In this document: positions 15,366 through 23,492 of the stretch, one piece after another | Layout of the letters: each line of letters starts with the position of its first letter | Numbering within the stretch: position 1 is the first letter of the stretch | NCBI GenBank assembly: GCA_964450795.1 | Contig: CAYVDI010000004.1 | Location: 1-37,323, forward strand | Reading direction: 5' to 3' | DNA: 37,323 nucleotides | DNA from: JAGOTT01 sp964450795 | GTDB taxonomy: Bacteria; Patescibacteriota; Minisyncoccia; Moranbacterales; UBA1568 | Translations under genes and position numbers: made by a program | The notes under the pieces: model-generated | Seen by the model: the letters and a program-made list of their open reading frames with translations, nothing else | What the model was told of the DNA's origin: nothing | Databases searched by the model: none

Positions 15366-16847
15366 ATGAAAAACTTCTCAAAAGCGCTCGTGTGGCTGAC
15401 CGCCTCCGAAATCGTTTTCAATCTTGCCGGCTACGTCGTCCAATCGGCGGTCGGACGGATCCTCGGTCCCGCAGACTACGGCCGATACGGCATCATCGTC
15501 ACGCTGACGACCATGATCATCATCCTCGTCGGAAACGGTATCCCGACAGCGATGTCGAAATATCTCTCCGAGATCATGGAGCGCGACCCCGCACAGATTC
15601 CCGGCATAAAACGCCAGGCGCTCCGCCTGCAAACGATACTCATGCTTGGCGTCACGGCCGTCTTCTTTCTTTCATCCCCGCTGATCGCGTTTCTCCTCCA
15701 TGATCCGAGCCTGACACCCCTCTTCCAGCTTTCCTCGCTTATCATTCCCTCGTTCGCCGCAGCGTCCTTCTACTTCTACTATTACACCGGGCTTCATTTC
15801 TTCCGTCTCCAGGCGATGCTCAAGATGACCCGCGGCCTTGCCCGCATCCTCTTCATCGTCGGATTCACCTACTTCTTCGGAGTGAAAGGAGCCGTTTCCG
15901 GATACATCGCCGCACCACTCCTCGTCTTCGCGATCGCTTTCGTCGCCGATAGGCTTTTCACGCACCGTTACTTTCCCGAGACGAGAGCGCAGAAATCGGA
16001 AGTCGCCGCCTTTTCCTCAAAAAAAATTCTCCTGTACGCCTGGCCGCTCACACTCTTCCTTCTCTTCTATGAGCTTATCACCACCATCGACCTCTACCTC
16101 GTGAAGAGCATCCTCCAAAGCGACTACCAGACCGGACTCTACAACGCCGCCATCACCGTCGGCCGGATCCCCTACTATCTCTTCTATGCGCTCACCATCA
16201 TCCTTCTGCCAGCGATATCGAAGACGACCGCCGAGCGGAACCACGAGGAGACTGAACGCCTCGTCAACAGGTCGCTCCGACTCCTTATCCTCCTCCTTTT
16301 CCCGATGGTCACCCTCCTCATCGCATACACCCCGCAAGTCCTCGACCTCTTCTATGGCGCACGGTATGCGGCGGCAACCGTCCCGATGCGGATCTTCACG
16401 CTCGGTGTCGGATTCATGACGGTTTTCTACGTCCTCTCGTTCGCGCTCAACGGCGCCGGACTCGTGAAAATCCCGATGAAGCTTTCCCTGTATGGCCTCG
16501 TCGGTTCCGTCGCCCTGAACATCCTGTTCATCCCACGGTTCGGTCTTGTAGGCGCAGCCGGAGCGACCACCCTCGCTTCGCTCGTACTCATGATCGGAAT
16601 CCTCATTGCCACCGAACGACACTTCAAGGTGAAAGTCTCCGGACTCGCCGTTTTCCGCTCGATCATGGCGGCTTCTCTCATATTCTCCCTCGCCTTTCTT
16701 CTTCCAGAACGACACCTGTTCTTCATCGCATCCGGAATCGTGCTTTTTGTCGGTTATTTCTGGTTTTTACGGCTTATCGGCGAGCTTTCCGATGAAGACC
16801 TTTCCCCGATCAAAAAACTCCTCAGCGGAAAAGGATCTGCCAAATGA
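15366..16847 (+). CDS. Wzx/MATE-like polysaccharide flippase
   Basis: A 493-residue membrane protein of the MOP exporter superfamily (polysaccharide synthesis branch), likely flipping lipid-linked oligosaccharides across the membrane. Twelve to fourteen hydrophobic segments are seen. The N-terminal VVQSAVGRILGPADYGRYG is the typical Wzx/RfbX opening (GR-LGP-DYG-Y), followed by NGIPTAMSKYLSE. The middle DLYLVKSILQSDYQTGLYNAA and the later GAAGATTLASLV are also family-typical. The ATG at 15366 is preceded by AAGGA close by. It probably serves the ligase-like and GT-C genes around it. The glycan it moves is unknown. Confidence 0.9.
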   Translation: MKNFSKALVWLTASEIVFNLAGYVVQSAVGRILGPADYGRYGIIVTLTTMIIILVGNGIPTAMSKYLSEIMERDPAQIPGIKRQALRLQTILMLGVTAVFFLSSPLIAFLLHDPSLTPLFQLSSLIIPSFAAASFYFYYYTGLHFFRLQAMLKMTRGLARILFIVGFTYFFGVKGAVSGYIAAPLLVFAIAFVADRLFTHRYFPETRAQKSEVAAFSSKKILLYAWPLTLFLLFYELITTIDLYLVKSILQSDYQTGLYNAAITVGRIPYYLFYALTIILLPAISKTTAERNHEETERLVNRSLRLLILLLFPMVTLLIAYTPQVLDLFYGARYAAATVPMRIFTLGVGFMTVFYVLSFALNGAGLVKIPMKLSLYGLVGSVALNILFIPRFGLVGAAGATTLASLVLMIGILIATERHFKVKVSGLAVFRSIMAASLIFSLAFLLPERHLFFIASGIVLFVGYFWFLRLIGELSDEDLSPIKKLLSGKGSAK

Positions 16848-16853
16848 CGGCTC

Positions 16854-16882
16854 TTGACGGGAAATGAACAACATGCTACACT
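16854..16882 (+). promoter_or_regulatory. Promoter of the small orphan gene at 16937
   Basis: TTGACG (16854-16859), 17-nt spacer, TACACT (16877-16882), with TG at 16874-16875 giving an extended -10. Start expected near 16890. Confidence 0.75.
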
Positions 16883-16936
16883 ATCCGAGTCCCAGAAGGA
16901 CTTTTTTATTTGTTCACAATAAGGAAGGAGATAGTA

Positions 16937-17191
16937 GTGAACCATGAAGAAAGGAAAGAAGTGATACTTCACATCGTTTACAGCATCGTATGCCAGAAGC
17001 AGGGCCGGCAACGGTGCAGTCACGATCAAGTATTTCTGGAATGGTGCGCCGAATATGCGACCATCATCAAGGAACTCTTCACCACTGAACTCGTGGAACA
17101 ATACCGGGACGCAGTGATCGCCGAGGACAAGATGAGGATCACGCAAGACCTCGCTGAGAAATTCTTGGAGAGTACCGCACTCGCCGCCTGA
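16937..17191 (+). CDS. Small cytoplasmic orphan protein, unknown function
   Basis: An 84-residue soluble, helical-looking protein with no recognised domain. It contains HEERKEVILHIVYSIVCQKQ, then RCSHDQVFLEWCAEYATIIKEL and a long acidic helix to the end. Three Cys and several His might bind a metal, but no standard motif is present. The frame extends back to 16910. The strong Shine-Dalgarno AAGGAAGGAG ends 6 nt before the GTG at 16937, which therefore is the chosen start. The gene is a self-contained unit with its own promoter and a strong terminator, unlike the glycan genes around it, suggesting independent, possibly high expression. Confidence 0.7.
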   Translation: MNHEERKEVILHIVYSIVCQKQGRQRCSHDQVFLEWCAEYATIIKELFTTELVEQYRDAVIAEDKMRITQDLAEKFLESTALAA

Positions 17192-17201
17192 AATCAGGCC
17201 G

Positions 17202-17240
17202 AAGGCCGCACCCGATATCGTTCGGGTACGGCCTTTCTCT
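17202..17240 (+). terminator. Strong rho-independent terminator
   Basis: AAGGCCG (17202-17208) plus ACCCGA (17210-17215) pair with TCGGGT (17222-17227) and CGGCCTT (17229-17235), with one mismatch. Then comes TCTCTTTTC. Confidence 0.88.
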
Positions 17241-17259
17241 TTTCATCACGTTTCGGAAA

Positions 17260-17288
17260 TTGACGGGAACAGGATAAAATGATATAAG
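17260..17288 (+). promoter_or_regulatory. Promoter of the small orphan gene at 17358
   Basis: TTGACG (17260-17265), 17-nt spacer, TATAAG (17283-17288). The leader carries a small hairpin, GAAACC (17294-17299) with GGTTTC (17307-17312), and later a run of eight T (17334-17341). This could be an attenuator, though the hairpin and T-run are about 20 nt apart. Confidence 0.7.
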
Positions 17289-17357
17289 GAATCGAAACCT
17301 CGGTTCGGTTTCAAGGGGAAGTTCTTTGTCGCCTTTTTTTTATTTCTGGAGAAAAAC

Positions 17358-17672
17358 ATGAGCAAGAAAGCTCATCATCCGACACTTTCAGACGAACAGC
17401 TCGTCGCCGCAGTCGCCGACATCGCGCGGTCCAACGGACCAAACATCGGGAGAAGCTTTTTGCAGAAAATCGACAACGGCGAGGTACGCATAAAACGGAT
17501 CCTTCCGAATAATGAGCAGTGCATCTGCCAGATCCGCGGCATGAGCTACTGCATCTGTCTGAATGAGAACAAGCCGAGCATCAGGATATTCGATCCGGCG
17601 TATACCGCCCGAGGAGACGGATGTCGGGCTATCGGCCACGGCGGCGCCGGGAGAACGACCGAGAATCGTTGA
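17358..17672 (+). CDS. Small orphan protein with CxC motifs, unknown function
   Basis: A 104-residue protein with no family I recognise. The N-terminal half (LSDEQLVAAVADIARSNGPNIGRSFLQKIDNGEV) looks helical. The middle has CICQIRGMSYCICLNENK, two Cys-x-Cys pairs that could bind metal or form disulfides. The C-terminus is Gly/Arg-rich and probably disordered. A Shine-Dalgarno TGGAG ends 6 nt before the ATG. It has its own promoter and a strong terminator, mirroring the preceding orphan gene. The last 25 residues are less gene-like, so the exact end is sequence-defined but unusual. Confidence 0.65.
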   Translation: MSKKAHHPTLSDEQLVAAVADIARSNGPNIGRSFLQKIDNGEVRIKRILPNNEQCICQIRGMSYCICLNENKPSIRIFDPAYTARGDGCRAIGHGGAGRTTENR

Positions 17673-17692
17673 CCCCGCCGATACCCACTGGA

Positions 17693-17731
17693 AAAACCCC
17701 ACAGGAAACACCTGCTGGGGTTTTCGCTTTT
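17693..17731. terminator. Bidirectional terminator between convergent units
   Basis: AAAACCCC (17693-17700) plus CAGG (17702-17705) pair with CCTG (17711-17714) and GGGGTTTT (17717-17724). T-rich on the plus side (TTTTCGCTTTTT), and GGGGTTTTTCC on the minus side serves the GT-C gene ending at 17759. Confidence 0.88.
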
Positions 17732-17758
17732 TCCGTACCCGGAAGATCCGAGCGATTC

Positions 17759-19327
17759 CTACTGGGACACCTTCCACCGGAATACCGAGACGTCTCCACG
17801 GATGAGCGGGTGACTCTGCCGCTCCATATTCTTCTCGATGAACCGTTCTGCCGCGGAGGAAACATAATCCATATCGTTGTCCGATGCGATGAACCACCCC
17901 GAAGGATGCCTGGCCATGAAGGCCTGGATCTCTTCGACTGAAAGTTTCGATGTAGAGAGTTCGCCTCCGAAATCAAGCACCTCGGTCCCCGTCCCGGACC
18001 AGTAGTAATTCCGGAAGTTCCGCGCCACAAGCGCATCCACCTCGCTCCGGTTATTCCGGAAATACTGGTAGATCTTCCGATAATTCGCATTGCTTCCGGA
18101 CGACGTCTCGTGATAGGTATTGTTTTCCCAGAACAGGTAGTATCCCCAGTTCGGGATGATCACGAACAGCACTGCCGTCGCCGCGCATGCGGCCCGCCTC
18201 CACCTCGAAGAGAACTCTTCCTTCACGAACCGGACGACCCCGTATCCGCCGATCGCCACGAGTATCGACATGAACGACTGCGCGAAGAAGATATACTGCT
18301 GTCCCTCGTTCCGTCGCCAAAACCACACCGCCATGAGAAGCGGCACGAGCGACGACGAAAGGAGCCACGCCGTCTCGCGTTCCTTCCCGAGCTTCCTTGC
18401 GAGATACCACGCGCCGAAAACGAAGAGGAACACGCCGAGCACCGGATGCGCGAAGTCGCGAACGACGTATCGGAAATACGCGTAGTGATTATCGAACAGG
18501 ACGAGCGCGCTGAAAAGCGACTTTACCTTTTCCGGGGCAACCGTCCATGAAACGATGGCGACTACGAGACCGAGTGCCGCCGTCGCCATATATTTGTCGC
18601 TTGTCCGGACTTTCCGCCGCCAGGAAATAACTATCATCGATCCGATGTACACGGCAAAGATCGGAACGATATTGACCGAGAGCTGATGCGTCTGAAAGGA
18701 AAGTACTCCGAAGAGGGCGAGCGGGAGAATGAACATCGGATTGACCTCGAATTTTTCCCAAAATGTCCGAAGTATCTTTATCTTACCGGAATATGCCCGC
18801 TCGTAGAGAGCGAAGAGCGCGAGCGAAAAAGCCAGAAAGAGCGGAAAGAACATGGCGTACATTCTGAGCTTCCGATCGAACTCGACTCCTGGGACCGATA
18901 CCGCGAACAGGAACGCCGAAAAAAGACCGACGAGTTTCTTCCCGGAAAAGAACCATCCGGCGAAGAACATCGTGAGAATCGAAAGAACGCCCCAGAAGGC
19001 GGACACGCTTCGAGCCACCCCCTCCGTCGGCGGAAGAAAGGAAAAGAGTTGTGCCACCTGCCACTTGTAGACATTCGCGCGCTCATCACGCGCCGCGTTG
19101 ATATTCACCTCGGAAGGACGGTTGAAATTGAAATCCCATGCCTTCCATTCCCCAGTCTTCGCATACCCGTATGAGGAATTGATATCGAGGAATTCGTCGG
19201 CGACGAACGAGTTGTTCCCAAGCCCATAGAACCGGAGGCCGGCCCCGAAAAGGAGTATCCCCCCGAGGATGAGAAGCGTCTTCCTCCAAGAAAGTTTCTG
19301 CATACCGTTCATCATTAAAGATTTCAA
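17759..19327 (-). CDS. GT-C (GT39/ArnT-like) membrane glycosyltransferase
   Basis: Probably moves a sugar from a polyprenyl-phosphate donor to an acceptor outside the membrane. The 522 residues include about 10-11 hydrophobic segments. The first external loop has FVADEFLDINSSYGY, with the acidic DE pair characteristic of GT39/ArnT-type enzymes, and GVARSVSAFWGVLSI follows as is usual in PMT_2 proteins. The C-terminal ~130 residues form a soluble domain beginning after YYLFWENNTYHE. The ATG at 19327 starts 6 nt after the upstream GT-C gene ends, so the two are one unit; a Met at residue 9 is an alternative start. Substrates are unknown. Confidence 0.82.
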   Translation of the reverse strand: MKSLMMNGMQKLSWRKTLLILGGILLFGAGLRFYGLGNNSFVADEFLDINSSYGYAKTGEWKAWDFNFNRPSEVNINAARDERANVYKWQVAQLFSFLPPTEGVARSVSAFWGVLSILTMFFAGWFFSGKKLVGLFSAFLFAVSVPGVEFDRKLRMYAMFFPLFLAFSLALFALYERAYSGKIKILRTFWEKFEVNPMFILPLALFGVLSFQTHQLSVNIVPIFAVYIGSMIVISWRRKVRTSDKYMATAALGLVVAIVSWTVAPEKVKSLFSALVLFDNHYAYFRYVVRDFAHPVLGVFLFVFGAWYLARKLGKERETAWLLSSSLVPLLMAVWFWRRNEGQQYIFFAQSFMSILVAIGGYGVVRFVKEEFSSRWRRAACAATAVLFVIIPNWGYYLFWENNTYHETSSGSNANYRKIYQYFRNNRSEVDALVARNFRNYYWSGTGTEVLDFGGELSTSKLSVEEIQAFMARHPSGWFIASDNDMDYVSSAAERFIEKNMERQSHPLIRGDVSVFRWKVSQ

Positions 19328-19333
19328 AAAGTC

Positions 19334-21118
19334 TTATTCGGCCTCCTCCTCGTCGTTTCCGCTGTCGTTTTTCCGCTCCCACCATTCGCGCCAGGTATAG
19401 CGCGGGAGCGCGGTCGGGTTATCCTTCACTTCCTTGGGCGCTCCGAACATCTGTCGCTTTTCCTGTATGTATTCCCCCTTCGGACGGAATTCTATCATCG
19501 TGAGCGTACCGAACGGATGTTTCGCGACGACATCATACTTCTCGAGATATTTCCTCATTCCGTCAGCAAGGTCCGACTTTGATCGGAGTATGAGCACGTA
19601 TATCCCCTCATCATAGATCTTCCCCTGCCCGAGCACGTCGTTTTTCACGCCAGCGCGCTCGAGGAGGTACTTGATCGCACGACGATGCTCCGGTTCGCTC
19701 TGCATGTAGACAGGATAACCGGTTTCGTCGGACCGTCGCTTCAGATACTCCACCATCATCATCTGTTGCGCAAGCGTCACGCGCGTCCGCTCCTTGAGGA
19801 TCCGATCCGTCGGCGTCGATATGGATTCCGATGCAGCGGCTTCAAGTTGCCCGAAACGCGCTGAAAGATACCAAAGATTCGAAAACGCGAGTCCAGACAT
19901 GCCGATCACGACCATTCCGATCGCAAACCGCTTCCACCGACAGAAGCGGACGACAGTTTCTGAGAGGACTCCGAGCAGGATGAAGGGAATCGGAGCCGTC
20001 ACAAGAAAAAATCTCGGCGCAAAATCATAAGAGAGCGGCAAAAAGATCGTGAACGAGACAGAAAACCAGATACCGACAAGCAGCAGCGCATCCGATTTTC
20101 TCCGGTCACGTTCCCGCCACCAGAGAAACAGGAGCGAGAGGATTCCAAGCGAGAAAACACCGATCGCGCCCGCTCCGAAAACCCACCCGTTCCGACATCG
20201 CGCTTCGCACACCACCCTGATGCCTTCGCTGTCGGTACCGAAGCGGAAGAAATCGCCGCCCTCGTATCCGCTCGTGACGACGAGATAGCCGAGACTGTGC
20301 TCGACGACATTCTTCACGAGTTTCGCAGCGATCGAATGTTCCTCTTTTGAGGATTTTTCGGTCACAGCGGAGAGGAAGGCTTTCGAATTCGCCCCATTCG
20401 TTTCTACCTCGTTCAGGATCACCGGAATATAGAACACGAGAAACGCGGCGACGGCTCCAGCCCAGGCTTTCCAGGAAAATCTCGGCCGACGGATCGCCAG
20501 AAAGACGAACGCGACCGCCGGCAACGCGACGAAGGCAAGGAAGTGCAGATGCGTCGCGAATCCAATGGAAAAGGCGGAAAGGACGAACCAGCGCCCCGGA
20601 TGACGGCTCCCCGGCGTGACCGACCGGAGGAGCGCATAGAACCCGAGAAGCGAAAAGAACGGGATCGGGTTCGGATTCCAGGCGAATCTGCCATACATGA
20701 CGAGAAACGCCGATACGGAGAACAGAAGCGCGAGACCGAGCGATATCAGAGTACCGAAAAGTCTCCGCGCGAACAGGTACAAGAGCGCGATCGACGCGAC
20801 GGAGAGAATCGGGATAAAGGCGGCCATGCCGGACGGCGTCTCACTGAACACGAGCGCGGAAAGATATTCGGCGTAATAGAACCCGGGACCGAGACGGAGC
20901 GATGTGCCTCCGGCCTTCATTCCTAGCAGGGTCAATTCGCCAGGTCCGCCCGTCACCGCATGATCGACGACCCGTGCATCACGCGACTGATCGAGCTCGA
21001 AATGGAGCCAATCGGTGAAATGGTGAGTCCGGAGGAATCCACCGAGTACAAGAATAGCAAGCAGGACAAGTGTCGTCTTCCCGATTCGAGGCAGTGATGC
21101 TTTCTTTTCTTCTGACAT
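19334..21118 (-). CDS. GT-C (GT39/PMT_2-like) membrane glycosyltransferase
   Basis: A 594-residue polytopic protein with about 11 hydrophobic segments and a soluble C-terminus rich in charged residues. The first external loop has FELDQSRDARVVDHA, with acidic residues at the GT-C catalytic position, and GGTSLRLGPGFYYAEYL, a pattern common in bacterial PMT_2 proteins. FAWNPNPIPFFSLLGFYAL is also typical of that group. Expected role: transfer of a sugar from a lipid carrier on the outer face. It has its own promoter and is followed 6 nt later by a second GT-C. The C-terminal tail (DSGNDEEEAE) is strongly acidic. Confidence 0.82.
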   Translation of the reverse strand: MSEEKKASLPRIGKTTLVLLAILVLGGFLRTHHFTDWLHFELDQSRDARVVDHAVTGGPGELTLLGMKAGGTSLRLGPGFYYAEYLSALVFSETPSGMAAFIPILSVASIALLYLFARRLFGTLISLGLALLFSVSAFLVMYGRFAWNPNPIPFFSLLGFYALLRSVTPGSRHPGRWFVLSAFSIGFATHLHFLAFVALPAVAFVFLAIRRPRFSWKAWAGAVAAFLVFYIPVILNEVETNGANSKAFLSAVTEKSSKEEHSIAAKLVKNVVEHSLGYLVVTSGYEGGDFFRFGTDSEGIRVVCEARCRNGWVFGAGAIGVFSLGILSLLFLWWRERDRRKSDALLLVGIWFSVSFTIFLPLSYDFAPRFFLVTAPIPFILLGVLSETVVRFCRWKRFAIGMVVIGMSGLAFSNLWYLSARFGQLEAAASESISTPTDRILKERTRVTLAQQMMMVEYLKRRSDETGYPVYMQSEPEHRRAIKYLLERAGVKNDVLGQGKIYDEGIYVLILRSKSDLADGMRKYLEKYDVVAKHPFGTLTMIEFRPKGEYIQEKRQMFGAPKEVKDNPTALPRYTWREWWERKNDSGNDEEEAE

Positions 21119-21169
21119 TGTGATAGAGTGAAGAAAAATAAGGCTTTATAAAGGCTTTCTTTGTAGGAA

Positions 21170-21198
21170 AGTATACCGCTTTCCCCCGAGGAACGCAA
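21170..21198 (-). promoter_or_regulatory. Promoter of the divergent GT-C pair (minus strand)
   Basis: On the minus strand, TTGCGT (21198-21193), 17-nt spacer, TATACT (21175-21170). The leader to the ATG at 21118 is about 45 nt and contains the palindrome GCCTTTATAAAGCC-like sequence (21141-21154). Confidence 0.7.
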
Positions 21199-21204
21199 AT
21201 CGCT

Positions 21205-23487
21205 ATGTACCCATTCAAGAGCGCAGGAAGACAGGAAACGCGGACGATGACAGCGCTGTCCTTCGTTTTCGGTACGATATCGCTCCTCTTCATCGCCCGG
21301 CATATCCCGGGAGTTCCCGAGTGGATATCCGGACTGCCGCGCGATTTCTTTCTGGCAGCCCTGCCGTCTTCCGCGATCGCGCTCCTCGCCGGAGTATCCT
21401 ATTTCACGCCGCTGCGCCGATTTGAGTCATGGATATCGAAGACGTTGTTTCTCATCCTCCCTGCCATGATCGCATTCTCCATCGGATGGCACTTCCAGAA
21501 CGCGATACCGGATACAGCGAAGATCGCCGTCACCTTTTACGTATTCGCCATCGGATTGTTTTTCTTCGTCGGATTGACACGACGGAAAAATTCCGGAATC
21601 CACGACCCGTTTATTCAGGAACCGGGTATGCGCCAATGGCTCAAGGCGCAAGGATGGATACGCCTGGCCGCGATAGTGACGCTTTCCGGACTTTTTTTCG
21701 GATTTGCCGTCCAGAACCTCGGGAAATCGGCGAATGTCGACGAGGCGCTTTGGCTGTACGGCAGAATCCCGAAGTACTGGAACGCACTCGGCAATCTGGA
21801 ATTCCAGAAGACGAGCATCAGTGACAAGCCCGGAATCACGGTCGCGATCATCTCCGGCGCCGGATTGCTCAGCGTGGAAGACCCACTCCCCTGGAAGAGT
21901 CTCCGCGGGAACGATCGCGGTCTCGACGAATTCTTCTTCACTTTCCGTATCCCGATCGTCATCGTGATCACGCTTCTCCTCCCTCTCTTCTACTACCTCC
22001 TCGAGCGCGTCGCCGGGCGGACCCGCGCCCTGTTCGCCTTCGGATTCATCACGCTCTCTCCCGCAACGGTCGGCATGGCGAAAATCATCAATCCGGACGC
22101 CCTCCTCTGGGTGTTCACGCCGCTTTCCCTCTTCGCATACCTCGCATACCTCAAACGTCGCCACGCCGGATTCCTCCTTCTCTCCGGCGTTCTCCTCGGA
22201 CTCGCGCTTCTCACGAAATACGTCGCGAACATCCTCTTCGTCTTCGCGCTCGGCATCATCTTCCTGGAGTATCTTTTCCGTCGGAACGAGGAGCGGTTCC
22301 TCCCGTACCTGAAACGATCCCTCCTCGCGTACGCGGTCTGGACGTTTTCCGCGATCGCCGTTTTCTTTCTCCTTTTTCCCGCGACCTGGCTCAAGCCGGA
22401 GAAGCTTCTCGACGCAACCATACTTTCCCAGGCCTTCGAAAGCACCGCGGCGATATTCCTTTCGGTATTCGCAGCCATCCTTCTTGATCGCCTTCTGAAC
22501 CGGTCACGATTTTCAGAGACCGTCATGCTGTTCTTCCGATCGATCCGCCTGAGTGTCGCGAGAATTATCGGCATCGCATGGATCGCATTTCTCGGATTCA
22601 TTCTCTTTAACACCTGGTCGGGTATGGCGCAGTACGATTTCCCGACACTCCTCGCCGCACCGAAGACCATCCTTTCCGAAACAAGCCTCTTCGGAGTCTT
22701 TTCGGCGAATGCCTACCCGCTCCTCTTCGGCATCACCCCGGTCGTTTTCCTCTTCCTCCTTCTGGCGCCCCTCTTTTTCTTCCGCGAAAAATCGCTCGAA
22801 AGCGCCACCGGGAAAACCATCGTCTACGGCATCGTCTTCATCGTCCTCTACTTCCTCGGAAGCGCCATAAACGGTGTCGGCGCCATCACTCGCTATGAAA
22901 TCATACTGTTCCCCATCGCCGCGGCCATCGCCGGTTTCGGCATCGGAACCATGGTGAAATCACTGGAAGCCGTTCTCCCCGTCCGGTCCGAAACGCTCGG
23001 AATAGCGATGAAAAAATATTCCGCCTCGGCGCTCTTTCTCGTCGTCATGGTCGCGTCGGTATTTTCACTCGCGACGACCCCGTTCCCGCTCAGCTATGCC
23101 TCGGTCCTCCTTCCGATGCGGTATCACACCGACGTGAAGGACATGGGCCCGGGAAGCTACGAGGCGGCGGAGTACCTCAACGCGCTCCCCGATGCGAAGC
23201 ACCTCACCGTCTGGAGCGACAAGGACGGCGTCTGCAAGTTCTTCGTCGGGCGTTGCAAGAGCGGTTTTTCCTGGGATGCCTACGAGAACATCCGATTCGA
23301 CTACATCGTCGTCTCCTCGGGACGGGAGAGCCGGACAAGCAAGCGCGTCGGGACCGCCGTCGAGGATCTCCGGAAGAATACGATCCGTTTCGACACCTAT
23401 TATGATCGGACCGAAGGTGCCGCCTGGGAACTTCTCATCAACGGTCGTCCGTCGCACTACGTGAAGATCTATCCGTTCATCCCCTAA
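21205..23487 (+). CDS. GT-C membrane glycosyltransferase with extended N-terminus
   Basis: A 760-residue polytopic protein. The first ~130 residues add about four hydrophobic segments before the GT-C core, which begins with SANVDEALWLYGRIPKYWNAL, carrying the acidic DE pair in the first external loop. SDKPGITVAIISG, MAKIINPDALLW and LTKYVANILFVFALG follow and are shared almost word for word with the next gene. The C-terminal soluble part has GSYEAAEYLNALPDA and GVCKFFVGRC, a possible disulfide pair. It lies 5 nt before its paralogue, so the pair arose by duplication and is probably cotranscribed. Substrate unknown. Confidence 0.83.
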   Translation: MYPFKSAGRQETRTMTALSFVFGTISLLFIARHIPGVPEWISGLPRDFFLAALPSSAIALLAGVSYFTPLRRFESWISKTLFLILPAMIAFSIGWHFQNAIPDTAKIAVTFYVFAIGLFFFVGLTRRKNSGIHDPFIQEPGMRQWLKAQGWIRLAAIVTLSGLFFGFAVQNLGKSANVDEALWLYGRIPKYWNALGNLEFQKTSISDKPGITVAIISGAGLLSVEDPLPWKSLRGNDRGLDEFFFTFRIPIVIVITLLLPLFYYLLERVAGRTRALFAFGFITLSPATVGMAKIINPDALLWVFTPLSLFAYLAYLKRRHAGFLLLSGVLLGLALLTKYVANILFVFALGIIFLEYLFRRNEERFLPYLKRSLLAYAVWTFSAIAVFFLLFPATWLKPEKLLDATILSQAFESTAAIFLSVFAAILLDRLLNRSRFSETVMLFFRSIRLSVARIIGIAWIAFLGFILFNTWSGMAQYDFPTLLAAPKTILSETSLFGVFSANAYPLLFGITPVVFLFLLLAPLFFFREKSLESATGKTIVYGIVFIVLYFLGSAINGVGAITRYEIILFPIAAAIAGFGIGTMVKSLEAVLPVRSETLGIAMKKYSASALFLVVMVASVFSLATTPFPLSYASVLLPMRYHTDVKDMGPGSYEAAEYLNALPDAKHLTVWSDKDGVCKFFVGRCKSGFSWDAYENIRFDYIVVSSGRESRTSKRVGTAVEDLRKNTIRFDTYYDRTEGAAWELLINGRPSHYVKIYPFIP

Positions 23488-23492
23488 ATTTC

